The notes beneath the pieces are model-generated. The model was not told the origin of the DNA and ran no database searches. It was given only the letters and a program-made list of their open reading frames with translations. A stretch of 64,000 nt of DNA, from NCBI RefSeq assembly GCF_001653235.2, contig NC_035792.1, positions 434,001 through 498,000 of the forward strand, read 5' to 3'. The position numbers and the translations under genes are program-made. Numbering within the stretch: the stretch's first letter is position 1; every line of letters starts with the position of its first letter. Positions 47,814 through 58,550 of the stretch are shown here, in pieces. The DNA comes from Pochonia chlamydosporia 170 (taxonomy: Eukaryota > Ascomycota > Sordariomycetes > Hypocreales > Clavicipitaceae).

Positions 47814-48587
47814 TCCCTTCTCGGATTAGCCGCCGCCATTTAGTTACGATGTTTGCGAGTCTATGGGCAACCACGCGCGAACGGCTGATGGGAATAGATT
47901 CCTGAATATGGAATATGACTGGACGGCCCCGTCTTACCTCGTTGTCTGGGGCATGCGGTAAGACGAGGCTACACCGTGCCTAACCTCAACTAACCTTAAG
48001 AGAGTGAAGTTCAAATAAGTTGAGTGGTGCATGAAAAGCCACAGGCATGTCTCGCCTGCTCTGGTCTAGTATCAGATAATCCGTCAAGTAAGCCGTACCG
48101 GAGCATTGTCTTTGGCGACTCAGCACCGGATGGGCGAATCAGCACTGGTTGTTCGATTCAGCAGCGGATGGGGGCTGTTCATCTAATCTCCTCCACGTTG
48201 TAGTTCGCAAGTCGCCTTTGCATCAATTGGGCAAGGTGACCTATCACAGGCTACTCCGTGCATGTAGCCTTGATTTTGCTTGACACCTGCAAGGATGTGC
48301 ATGGGGACTCTGTCCCGTCACACCAACTTTGAAATTTCAGCCAAGTACGGCGCTGAGGCTCTGTGATTTCATGGCCATTTGCAGCCTTAGCCCGGAACTT
48401 GTTAGCTTGCCCAACTAGATAACATGCCCCCTGCGTGGACGCGGGCGGCACGTACATATATTGATGAGTTCTCCCACTTGACGGTGACCATTCTTCTCTT
48501 GAACATATTTGATCCGGCAACAAAAACAAAGGCTATTTGATTGCATGTTATACTGTGTTTTTTCATCTTTTATGTTGACACTTTGCA
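47814..48587. other. Gene-free stretch
   Basis: A three-fold imperfect word (cagcaccggatggg, cagcactggttg, cagcagcggatggg) lies near 48,120-48,175. No gene is seen. The last part is upstream of the small gene at 48588. Confidence 0.4.
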
Positions 48588-48888
48588 ATGTCTAGCCACT
48601 CCACATCCTCTATCGTCGTGGAAACTGGGCGGGACAACACTACGGCTAGTACCACATCTCGCAACGCTCATAACATTCAAGGAAGTTGGTCGAGGTTCGT
48701 TGGTCTTACATGGATTACGAATGACAACTACTGACACTTCTTACTTGGTTAGAGAGCCTAAGAGTCTGGCTTCGCAGTTACACCTGCCCACCACCAACTC
48801 GGCCGAGTCGATGCTTCAACAATATCTTATCGACGCTAATGGAACGGTGTTGCCTATCAATGAGATTCTGGTAAAGAAATACGGTTAG
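48588..48888 (+). CDS. Small protein of unknown function, two exons
   Basis: The ATG at 48588 opens 48588-48694, which joins 48753-48888 in phase through a 58-base intron with a good branch site (CTGAC) and acceptor TTAG, giving 80 residues. The protein starts MSSHSTSSIVVETGRDNTTA, is polar in its first half, and ends with QLHLPTTNSAESMLQQYLID, ANGTVLPINEILVKKYG. The donor is GTTCGT. A continuous ORF at 48541-48888 covers the same DNA in another first-exon frame. I prefer the spliced reading because both halves then have even, protein-like composition. No domain, signal peptide or membrane helix is visible. It may also be the end of a larger gene. Confidence 0.45.
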
Positions 48889-50916
48889 AGAGTATGAGGC
48901 AATAGAGCAAGGAAACTTTTACGTTCTGTCCATTGGCTCAACGGTCATGGGCCAGGACCCTGGCACTTTTTGGAAATAAATGCACAAGCCTAAGGGGCCT
49001 GGTGTGCCGGACAGGAGCTTCTATTAAGCGTTATAGTTTAGGTATACAGAATTGAGTTTTCAAAATACCTGACTGTTGCCTCGCTTCAATCTTGACATAA
49101 GCCAGCTCTGGTCACATATGGTGGTCTATGTTGACACCATTATCACATTCTGCTAGACATGGACCCAAGTCGGTGCAGGTAGCCCGCTGTCTCCTGTGTC
49201 AGTCCTCTAAACCCAGACGCAGCATGTAACAGACCAAGGAGTAAGTAGCTACGGCAGTACGCAAAACCGTCACACCTTGACCAGCTCCTCCAAGCACCAT
49301 TGTGGATCCCCAATTCCAAGCTGGCGTTGGTGCTGACCATTGAAGGCACGAGAATGTAACCTAACCCATGCAAAAGGCTATGTGACTACCTAGGTAGTCA
49401 GACGCAATCTTGTAAAATAGCGCCTTTATCAACCAATTTACTCCACCCCCCTTCCACATACGACCACAGCCGCATGACAAATCTGGATCCCGTCCGATCT
49501 CCGAGCGATAACCATGCGAGCGCCGGATTAGTAGTTGGGTCGGTGACGACCAGCGAATACCTGGTGTTGTATGTTTTTTTTGGTCTTGCCGTAAATAAGT
49601 CTTCCCTTTTTTTTTTTGTATTCTTTTTCCCGGGTTGGGTTACCTTCTCATGTTCTGTAAACTTTTCGAATATGATTGATTGGATCCGTGGGTGGTGAAC
49701 TGCAGCATCTTGCAGTGCTAAGAGATATCGGCTCTGTTTCTTGAGCCAAAATGGAACACAGCAACAACTTACTATAATCCAAGTGCGAATACTTCCCTCT
49801 CTAGTCAGTAGCCATACATATGTTGCTTAAACTTTGGCACGGGTATTACCGTGGTCGCATGAACGGCCGCGATCTAGAGGGGCGTGCATGATGTACCACG
49901 ATCCAGATATTGGGGTACATTTGCAAGCCCCTACTACATCGGTAGCGAGCAGCAAGTTTTCAAAAACAACATTTACACATAAAAACTAAATTAATTAACT
50001 CCTTTGCGTTTGCGGGTAGACTCGCCTTACGTTTCGCATCTACCAGACATGTTTGGTAAGCATTCAAGTTTGATGCATTGTAAATTCAGCGCAAGTGCTC
50101 TGCGCTGGCCGCATCATGCCTGCATCGAATCTTCGTTGTAAATGCCCCTGGTCGGAAAATGGACCGATACCGCGCTAATTCGTGCCGTGCCGTTTGATTT
50201 GCGGGCATTACGCAGTCGGGCACGCTAAATCCGGTCGGTGGCTGTGATTGGCCGTGATCAAGATCTCTCGATAGCCGCATTGCAAGTTGTCTCAGCCAGG
50301 CTCTGAACAAGATGCGAGAACCTACATACAGACTGTACGGTGGTGAATGAAAGACTGCCGGCGTCTTTACCTTCAGTTGATTTAGTGTTTTATAATTAAA
50401 CTCTACAATTCTTTTCATACTAATCTTTCTGTAATAATTGTCAAACCATGCGATGGACAACTCAGCATCGTTGGACGGCGTTGATGGCCATGCACATGTG
50501 CGGGTATACTGGTACTATGCAGTTTGAAGGCTTATAGAGACGTGAGTAGACTGCTGGCATTATGGCTTATTTGCTGCCGATTACGGACACCGACAGTCAA
50601 TTGCTGATGGAAATGTAAGGGACGCACATTGCAATACACTGGACGCGGGAATGCAAAACGTCCACTAGAACTATGCAAATACCCATCAGTCTTAGGTTTC
50701 ACTCGCCGAGATACTGTGGCTTTCCAACGGGGGGCTTTATTTGCGTCAAGTTACTGTTCAGACGGAATATTTAATATTTGTACCCTAAGGACTGGAAATT
50801 ATCCTTCCGGTTCGATGTCCTATACCAACATCCCTACGTTATCTTCCAATTGTAATTCCAGTTAAAACGCCATACATGTGCTGAAGTAAATTCACAGTCG
50901 TTCCCACATAGTCCAA
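48889..50916. other. Gene-free stretch
   Basis: Short ORFs only (50086-50460 on the minus strand is the longest, 124 codons, with no motif). A poly-T run lies at about 49,608-49,618. Confidence 0.4.
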
Positions 50917-52734
50917 CTATACACCATCGGGAACGTAATCAGCTTGTTCCCACCACCATCCCCGACTCCCTTGGTAACCGACCATATACTGGTTATCACT
51001 CGCACCCGCAACTACGGCAATTGACCTCACTCTAGACTCAGCAGGGATGTCCCTACATGATGTCGGGCCTATTAATCCTGCACTGTCCTCTTCTACGCTC
51101 ATGATTCTCCGTGCCACCCCCAGCACTAAATGGTTATTCCAAACACCCTCCTGCAAGGAACGAGACGACATGAGAGTAATGGCTCTTCTGCGTACCGCCG
51201 GGTCTCGGCACTTGGTAATTATTCCGTACAGCAACGGCACGATGCCAGAGTGCATGTGGAACTGAGGAGACAGGTCACCCTTTGTTTCTGGGTCGTGCAA
51301 ATCCATAGCCGTCTCAGCATAGTCCAGCATCTCGCTAAAGGCACTGATATACCGATCCCACAAAAGGTGGTTCACTTGATCACCGGCGCAGTTGATGGCA
51401 ATGTCGACGGCGCAAAACCGTGATTGTGTTTCCAGCAGCGCTATTGCTCGTTTGTCGGCGCGGGACGTGAGGGAGGCAGCATGCAGCAACTTGAACTCTT
51501 CGAATGCGATGGACCACGCCGAGATCTTGTCCATCAGTCCCGTCATGTCACATCTCTCGAATTGAAGACGGATGTTGCTGAGCTCCTGTTGCGCGTCGAC
51601 CAATGTGGCGAAGTTGTATGGTGGGCGCTGGTGCTCGGAAGACCGGAGCATGTCTGTGACAATGGCCGATATTTCCGGATCCAGGTCTCTGACTAGCTGT
51701 TATAACTGTTAGTGATATAATTTTCCAGATTTGACGCCGTGTGTGCTTGCCATGTATATTTGGGCAATGATACCACGCAGGAAGCCGTCGGCGAAGCCAA
51801 AGAAGGTGGTAGTATCAGAGGATGCCGTCGAACTTGGACTTGAGCTGGCATCAGTCACAAGTTGAGTTTGTTCCTGGAGTATTCTGTATCCTGCTTTTGC
51901 TAATTGTACCACGGTAGGTATGTGGCCTCGTAATGACTGTGACACCAAAACGTTCAGTTTATGCGACCTTGGTCAAGGCCAAGACTCCATACCTCTATGC
52001 ATATGAACATGATGCACGACATCAGGTAAATGTGAGCATTTGCCGCCGTTCTTGGGGAGCCAAGTATCCCTTTGATTGACAGATTGTAATGCCGCAGCGC
52101 AAATTGGCAGCCGTTGACCTGTTGTGGTGTTGAAAACAGCTCATGGTAGGAGGACAGGGCAAGAATTGAGTGCCGAATACACCTGTCCGAGCTAGCAACC
52201 TGCAACAGTTGACGAGTCCAGAATTCGTCTGGGAAAAAAGTGCTCATTTGGGCGAGCGTCTTTTCATGAAAATACAGAAGCGACCGTGATTCTTCTTGAC
52301 GCACGGGTGACGGCACCACGGCGATGAACTTCGGCTCCGAGTTGGCTCGGACGGGATCGTAGCCGTCGCATATGCGGCCGGTGGTGGTACCTAACCCATC
52401 AAATCCAAAAGGAGTGAGACTGCCGCTCAGAACATGTGAGGGACTGGGGAATAGACTAACATCGATTGCATGCCGGCTGAGTTTCGTCACACTTGACTCT
52501 GCGAGCTGGGTCAAACAGTCAGCCTCAACGAGTCGAGCGCACACGAATCCATCATGCCACCTTACTCCTGGATTTACGAAACAATTAGCACGTCCCACCA
52601 AGCAATGGCCAGAAACCATTACATGTTTCATCGCACGGGACGATCCGAGATGGAACTAACTTGCATGTTCGGCACCCCGTCCGTACCTTGGGTGCTTTTG
52701 CACGTCGCCGCTGACCAGGCTTCACTCGGGGCAT
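50917..52734 (-). CDS. Zn(II)2Cys6 transcription factor with out-of-frame zinc-cluster join
   Basis: Exons are 52734-52661, 52505-52461, 52390-51993, 51936-51751 and 51696-50917. Exon 1 opens MPRVKPGQRRRAKAPKVRTG and then gives CRTCK. Exon 2 gives RRVKCDETQPACNRC. Exon 3 starts TTTGRICDGYD. Together they are a canonical binuclear zinc cluster followed by a fungal regulator body of about 450 residues (helical, with words such as FWTRQLLQVA, ILALSSYHE, WNNHLVLGVARRI). Exons 2-5 join in phase. Exon 1 to exon 2 is off by one base, since exon 1 ends in phase 2 and exon 2 needs phase 1. The cluster also lacks the one residue between Lys and Arg-Arg. The intron after exon 4 uses a GC donor (GCAAGC). 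The gene is either frameshifted in its DNA-binding domain or spliced unusually. Target genes are unknown. Confidence 0.7.
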
Positions 52735-54457
52735 TTACGTCTCTGGCCACGTGGAAACAACTCATGAGATGGTTATGTCAAAAATAATGTCTGGCTTCTA
52801 GTTGGCAAAGCGGTGATTAGTATTGTGTTGTACGTACGAGCCCCTCAAGACGGAACGGGGCACGCGACTGAGGATATATGACGGATGTGTTCCTGTTGCT
52901 GGCTTGTGAAGCTTGTGATAGGCGAAAGAGCCGAAAGTAGCGGCGCAATTGGTGAAGGAGCGCCCAGGAACCTGCCTGATTTCTTTGGATATTGGATGAA
53001 GTAAAATCCCAAAAGGGGAATGGTCATACGACCCGACCAATCAGCTTGTTTTCCGCGCTCCAGCAATTGGCTTCGTTCCTGCCAGATTTGACCGATGGCA
53101 CTTCGGTTATCGGGACCGCGCCTTGACCGGTCAGGGGAGTTTGGCGGGGTAAAAGAAATCCACTTTTCGGCGCGGTTCTGGTGCATTTGAGCTGCCGGTT
53201 TCTTCAATATCCGTCTGGGGGCGTCGTTCGTTCGGCGGAGGTTGAGGAGTTGAGGGACCGGTGCTCCGGGATAATTGGGGAAGCTGCATGTGCCGAGTTT
53301 GATGGATGGTTGCACTACGGAGTAGTTGTTGACCTGTTTGGGTTGGAAGGTGTTGTTGCAGACGGGGCCTAAGGTGGAGAGAGGAGCAAGCAAGAGTTGA
53401 GTTTCTGATATTGTACAAAACGGTTCGTAAATACTTGTTTACATCACCCCCAATGTTCCTAACTCCTGTCGAATTTGCTCATACCCTCCCTTTCAGAATT
53501 TCTTGCCAGATAAGCCTGACTGATCAACAGCCGTGATACTTTTGCATATTCTGTGTCAAACTCCAGGGTAGTCCTGCGCAAAGACAGCTTTGGCCGGCAG
53601 TTGCCACACATTGCTTTAACCCCAGCTCGTGGATATACATGTAGTGAAGAAATTGAGTTGTTCGTAGTGTTGGGACTTTGTAGAAGAAATAACTCGTCAT
53701 GTCCGAGGAGCAGCTCCTCTACTTTGTTCCCTTGCCCGGTAAACCTGGATACCGCCCCCCCTGCTGCAATTGCCATTACAGGGAGGACGCGGAACGCTGG
53801 AGGAATACCAGCCTGGACGTTGCCCAGTTTTGCGAGTTTGTATACTTCTGTTCGGAGGTCGGGTTTTACGGAATTGCGTGGCATGGCAGGTGTTGTGGTA
53901 ATTGGACTACAGAGAATATAGTTGATTGCTGGAAGTTGGTACGCTCGGCGGCATTGAGCTATCAACAGCCAGGCAACAACAGGAAATACAATTCAGTACT
54001 ACTCAAAATGATTGTGTACGCAAGGAACATTGCTGCACGTCTACGCTCTCGAATCTTCTGTCAGATTGAGGGGCTGAATGGAAACCTCAGGTTTGAGTAT
54101 GAGCAACGGTAGCTACAGATGGACGGTAATGCGTCAAGAGGATGTTTCTCCCATGCCCAACTCAAACATAAAACTCAAACATACAAGGGCGGGGTTTTTG
54201 AAACCCATTTTGTAAATCTCAATCGTCTGATGACAAAGTAGAAGAACATGGCGAGAATGAACCCAGAGTTGGGAACTTTAGGTACACGTGAAAGGTCACG
54301 TGATGTACACCAACTTTTGGCTGTCCATGTCCGGCTTCACCTCGCTTCAACCCAAACAACATCCGGAAATCCGCCGACAATCAGCCATCGCGACCTTCAC
54401 TACTCGTGCAGTTCCCAAAATATCTAACCGTGCCTTTGCCGGCCGGCTCTGCCCACA
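52735..54457. other. Intergenic stretch between two regulator genes
   Basis: The divergent promoters of the genes starting at 52734 (-) and 54458 (+) lie here. Overlapping ORFs occur at 52845-53393 (-, 182 codons), 53459-53965 (-, 168) and 53699-54112 (+, 137). None has a motif, and their overlap on both strands argues that at most one is real. Confidence 0.4.
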
Positions 54458-56652
54458 ATGTCAGAATCTCCACCTCCATCACCATCGCAGCACGCGACTG
54501 CCCACGCCTACGCCAGCAATGGGTTAGAGATCCTCCAAGCCGCCAGCGATGCTGCGCAGGCAATTCAAAACCCTCAAGCTCTGCAACATGCAGCAGCAGC
54601 AGCCGAAGCCGTGTCCCAGGTATCCCAGCAGCCCCAGGGTTTGGGCATACCTGGAATACCTCAAGGCGCCGACTTGACACAGCAGCTTGTCACCGGCCCA
54701 GGCGGAGTGATGCGCGATCCGACCATCAACCCCAAGTTGACGAGACTGAGACGGGCCTGCGACATGTGCAGCATGCGAAAAGTGAAATGCGACGACACAA
54801 ACATTCCCTGCCGGCCGTGTCGCGAACTGGGCGTCGAGTGCACATATGAGCGAGAGACCAAGAGACGTGGACCTCCCAATAAGCATGCTGAGGCGGCAAA
54901 GGCAGCAAAACGTGCACGTCTCGAGGTGGCTGCTGCTGGCTTCCCTGCCTCACCGTCGCCTCAGAACGCAGCCAAGACCTTGATGAATATTTCGTCAGAT
55001 GGCATTCTCGATGCCGAGTCGATTGCGCCATTGCCCGTGTTGGAACTCTTGGTGGACGACTTCTTTACGTATATCCATCCCCTGGCGCCGTTTCCTCACG
55101 AGCCCACGTTTCGACAATCGTTTGCGAACCGAGAAGATCGAACTCGGCCCGAATTTCTGGGGCTGCTGGCGAGCATGATTGGCGCTTTGGTCGCGTCGTT
55201 CCCCAGGAGTGCGAGAGAGCATCTCAAGGCGCAGCACAGCACGCATCTTTTCCCTAAGGCCATTGTCCTCGTTGAAAAGTGTCGCGACATTGCCCTTCTT
55301 ACGCGAGGGAGCAAATGGGTCTTGAAACAGCCCAAGACATTGGATGATGCTTGCACCAGCTATTTCCTCGGTCTCGCGGGCGCTTATACGCTGCAGTGGA
55401 ATCCAGCACGTCATTTCATGTCCGAAACGCTGATTTTGATACGGGAGCTGGGCTTCATGCGGCCCAAACATGCTGGGGAGCTGCCAACCTTTGGTGCGGA
55501 TCCATGTTCGAATGAGCCGCTGCCGTTTAATCACGTAAAGGATCAGATTGGGAAACGTTTATTTTGGTGCCTGTTGTTGGGCATTCGGTGAGTTCAAAGA
55601 GTTTCGAATGACTCCTTTACACTGTACTGACTTTTTGTAGGTCCATGGCGCAACTGGGCATTTCTGGCTCAGACTTGGTCATTGCTCCGTCCACACCAAA
55701 TTTACCGTACCCATTGTACCCCGAGAATGTCGATGACATCTGCGTCGTGGCGAATGAGATTATTCACCAGGCAGAAGGCAGCGTCACTCTCCTAACGGGG
55801 TTCAGATTCGGCATTGACATATACACGACGATGAATGGGGTTGTGAGCCTGGAGCTTGCTTATGGAATGAGCACCCTGCCATGGGCAGACCAGCGAATTT
55901 TACTACGGGACGGCCTGATTGCGGCTAAGAGCATTACCGACAATCTCCCACCAGAGCTGCAACTTTCAACGCAAGGCGAGGATGCCAACTCACTCGCAAC
56001 GCTGGATGCATCGGGGCTGCAATATGTTCCCCCGGTCTGGCCAAACGCCCAACCATCCCATGACGTGCGCAACGTCATCAAGACACAGCCCGCTCAACGT
56101 CGTCGCCTCCAGTATGAGATCCAAAAAGCCAACATCTTCATGTCTCAACTAGCGACTCGCTCGTACTTTGTGGAGTTGTACTTTAACCTCCGAGATGTGC
56201 ACCTAACCGAGGAACAGAACAATCCGGTGGAGAATCGAAGCGAGGAGGAGCGAGCGCTGCAAGATGCGGACGACAAGGAGATTTACGGCCTTATGGCAGC
56301 AGAGCGGGAATTGATTGTTCAAAATCTCCTAGAAGTCCTGGGATCTATTTCCCAGCGAAACATGGAACCCAATGGGCTCTCACTCATCAACAAGATCCGC
56401 CAAGTTGCATCGACGCTATTAAACGACTCGGCGGACCGCAAAGGACCAGTGGCCATGAAATCGGAAGAGGCACTCTCGCAACTTATCGATATCCTAATCA
56501 AGTTGGAGAAGACGGGACCCGCGGCGGCCAGTCGAGCCAGCGATCCGAGTCAGATGACGGCCGAGGATGAGGAAGAGGAGCTGAGGCACTGGGCTGATTT
56601 GAGAGAGTACCAATTGCGGTTTGCTGCCAGCGGGGAATTTGCAGGCGTATGA
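54458..56652 (+). CDS. Zn(II)2Cys6 transcription factor
   Basis: Exons 54458-55587 and 55641-56652 join in phase (GTGAGT to GTAG, 53 bases) to 713 residues. The zinc cluster is complete: cysteines 101, 104, 111, 118, 121 and 128 in the canonical C-x2-C-x6-C-x6-C-x2-C-x6-C spacing, preceded by LRRA and followed by a basic linker (RETKRRGPPNKH) and an Ala/Lys-rich helix. The first 95 residues are Ala/Gln-rich and probably disordered. Residues about 185-500 match a fungal-specific regulator domain (LLVDDFFTYIHPLAPFPHEP, YFLGLAGAYTLQWNPA, KRLFWCLLLGIRSMAQL). The C-terminus is acidic. It should bind paired CGG-type sites in the nucleus (family knowledge). The first words after the cluster recall sugar-utilisation regulators, but the target cannot be named. 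Confidence 0.9.
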
Positions 56653-56788
56653 CTATGATGAAGGATATGTATCATTATGTCAGGGTGACTTGCTTAGCTG
56701 GCCAATTTGCAACAGGGCACACATGCACATCAAGACGGGTACGAGCAACTGAAAATGTACAACAGAAAAAGCTGGCCAGTAAGGCTAC

Positions 56789-57551
56789 TCAATAATAATA
56801 TGTACTATACCTACCAAAGTAACGTTTGTCAAACCTCCACTTGTGGTGCACACGTCCTTTCCCAGCGCCACGCAAAACATCCCCATATAAAAGCATTGCA
56901 AGACGATACTCTACACCAGTCAGTTTACCGTGCGTACAGAAAATCCAAGCAACATACATCAGCAGAGATAACATGGCAATGAGCAAAATGGCCGAATGCC
57001 TCGAAAAGTCAAGCGATTGTCGTAACGTGCACGCCAGGCACGCCATGCATGCGGCACTCCTAATCGTGAGGGCGAGGTGGCACGCCAGACACACCGGCTT
57101 GGGAAGCAGGGGTTTGCGAATGAGGGCAACTCGATCGGCTATAACGGTTGATACGTCGAATGTAAATGCCGCGAGGGCCTGGGGATGTCAGCATTTGCCA
57201 GGGGTTGCGGAGGGTGAGGTCTAGAGTGTGTAGGTGACGACATACCACGGGAAAGGTCAGCCAGAGGACCTTTTTGCAGATGTACACCGAGTCGCCTGGC
57301 TCGCATAGATGGTCGGTTCTGATCCACCATGCTTCGACGGCGAGGAACGAACCGGGGAAGAGGATCGAGAAGCGGCGCGTGGAGTTGTATATCCCGATGC
57401 TGATGGGGTGCGTGCGATGCTGGTCTTCGTCCTTGGGCGTGGGGTCTTCGTCTTTGGAGGGAGGGGAAGTGGAAAGTGTTGATGGTGGTGACGACGTGGA
57501 CGAGGGTGAGGATGTGGTTGATGTGGTGGAGGTTGTGTCTGATGAGGACAT
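56789..57551 (-). CDS. Small membrane protein of unknown function
   Basis: Exon 57551-57246 (102 codons) joins 57178-56789 in phase 0 through a 67-base intron with a strong donor (GTATGT), a branch site CTGAC and acceptor CCAG, giving 231 residues. The first 45 residues are Ser/Thr/Pro-rich, opening MSSSDTTSTTSTTSSPSS. The middle has FSILFPGSFLAVEAWWI and CKKVLWLTFPV, and the second exon adds LAAFTFDVSTVIADRVALI, a Cys/Ala-rich stretch, and a clear membrane helix SAILLIAMLSLLMYVAWIF. An upstream in-frame ATG at 57611 is possible. Reading through the intron instead ends at 57060 in basic, non-hydrophobic sequence, which is less convincing. Family not recognised. The gene ends 137 bases from the convergent regulator gene. 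Confidence 0.45.
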
Positions 57552-57607
57552 TTTGTTGTTTTTTTTGTTTCCTGGGTGTTGTCGATGGTGAAGTTGTGGA
57601 CGTGGAA

Positions 57608-58369
57608 TCAAGGCAAGAATGAAGCGTTACGGGGACTTGACTTTCTTCCCTGGGCTCTCCAGCACAGTACTGTCCCGACCGTCCAAGTGTCTACGTGGGT
57701 GAAATTCCTCTCCAGACCCTCCCTGAATATACCTTCGCTGTCGTCTGCATTGTCGAATATCCCTCTTTTGTTGTAATATTGCATTACCCACGAGGCCAGG
57801 CGACTCATCTTTTCTTTCAATGGGAGAATGGTGGCGCCGACACATACTCCCTCTGTAGTGAGGTGTGCGCTCACAAGGTCGAATACTTTGTTTTTGCTCT
57901 CCGCCGGACCAGATAGGCAGTGTAGCAGGTAAAACATGCTGATTGAGTCGAATTCCTGACCCTTTTCCAGTGGTAAGGGAAGGGTGGCGTTCGCGAGGAC
58001 ACTGTTGATGGTGAGCTTGTCATGAGAGATGGACTGCAGAATGCGTCGACGGCTGGTATCGAGAGCGACGGGATTGATGTCTAGGAGGGTGAGTTCTCGG
58101 CATGCACATGTAGATGTGAGTGCCTTGGAGGGAAAGTAGCCTGTTCCGACGCCAATGTCGAGATGGCGTTTGCGGAGGGCCGTTTCGAAGAGGGGGAGGA
58201 GGATTGTGGATGTTGGGCATTTCCAGAGGAAGAGGTTGGAGAGGCCGAGGACGAGGAGGTCGTAGAGGTTTAGGAAGAAGGGGGTGTAGATTGTCGAGCC
58301 GGGCGTTGGGGTGGTTCTGCCATGATGGTTGGATTGGAGAGTAGTCATGGTAGTCAGATATGTCGACAT
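57608..58369 (-). CDS. Class I SAM-dependent methyltransferase
   Basis: A single exon of 253 residues. Motif I is HLDIGVGTGYFP at about 70-81, motif II-like LTLLDINPVALDTS follows (the acidic residue that binds the ribose), and FDSISMFYLLHCL is the post-motif acidic strand. The N-terminus has a hydrophobic, Leu-rich helix (LYDLLVLGLSNLFLW) of the kind seen in small secondary-metabolism-type fungal methyltransferases. The enzyme transfers a methyl group from S-adenosylmethionine. The substrate cannot be read. A second ATG eight codons in, at 58348, is a possible start. The ORF begins only 57 bases upstream of the start of the neighbouring membrane protein's mRNA on the same strand. No other biosynthetic gene lies next to it. 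Confidence 0.8.
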   Translation of the reverse strand: MSTYLTTMTTLQSNHHGRTTPTPGSTIYTPFFLNLYDLLVLGLSNLFLWKCPTSTILLPLFETALRKRHLDIGVGTGYFPSKALTSTCACRELTLLDINPVALDTSRRRILQSISHDKLTINSVLANATLPLPLEKGQEFDSISMFYLLHCLSGPAESKNKVFDLVSAHLTTEGVCVGATILPLKEKMSRLASWVMQYYNKRGIFDNADDSEGIFREGLERNFTHVDTWTVGTVLCWRAQGRKSSPRNASFLP

Positions 58370-58550
58370 ATATTTATGGATTTAGAGGTTCTTATTATGT
58401 CATGATGTATAAGCTGTGGTAGTACAATATATGCAAATTGTTCCGCTCGTTGCACCACTGACGTATCACATGATCCATCATCTACTCTAAGAATAACCAA
58501 CATATCGACCGGACTAGAAATAACAACCCTCATATACGTGAACACCAACT

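Noticed and set aside
52845..54112. Three overlapping ORFs of 137-182 codons
   Set aside because: They conflict with each other on opposite strands and lie in the divergent promoter region of two regulator genes. None has a motif.
57060..57245. Unspliced C-terminus of the small membrane protein
   Set aside because: A strong GTATGT donor, branch site and CCAG acceptor give a better, hydrophobic continuation into 57178-56789.
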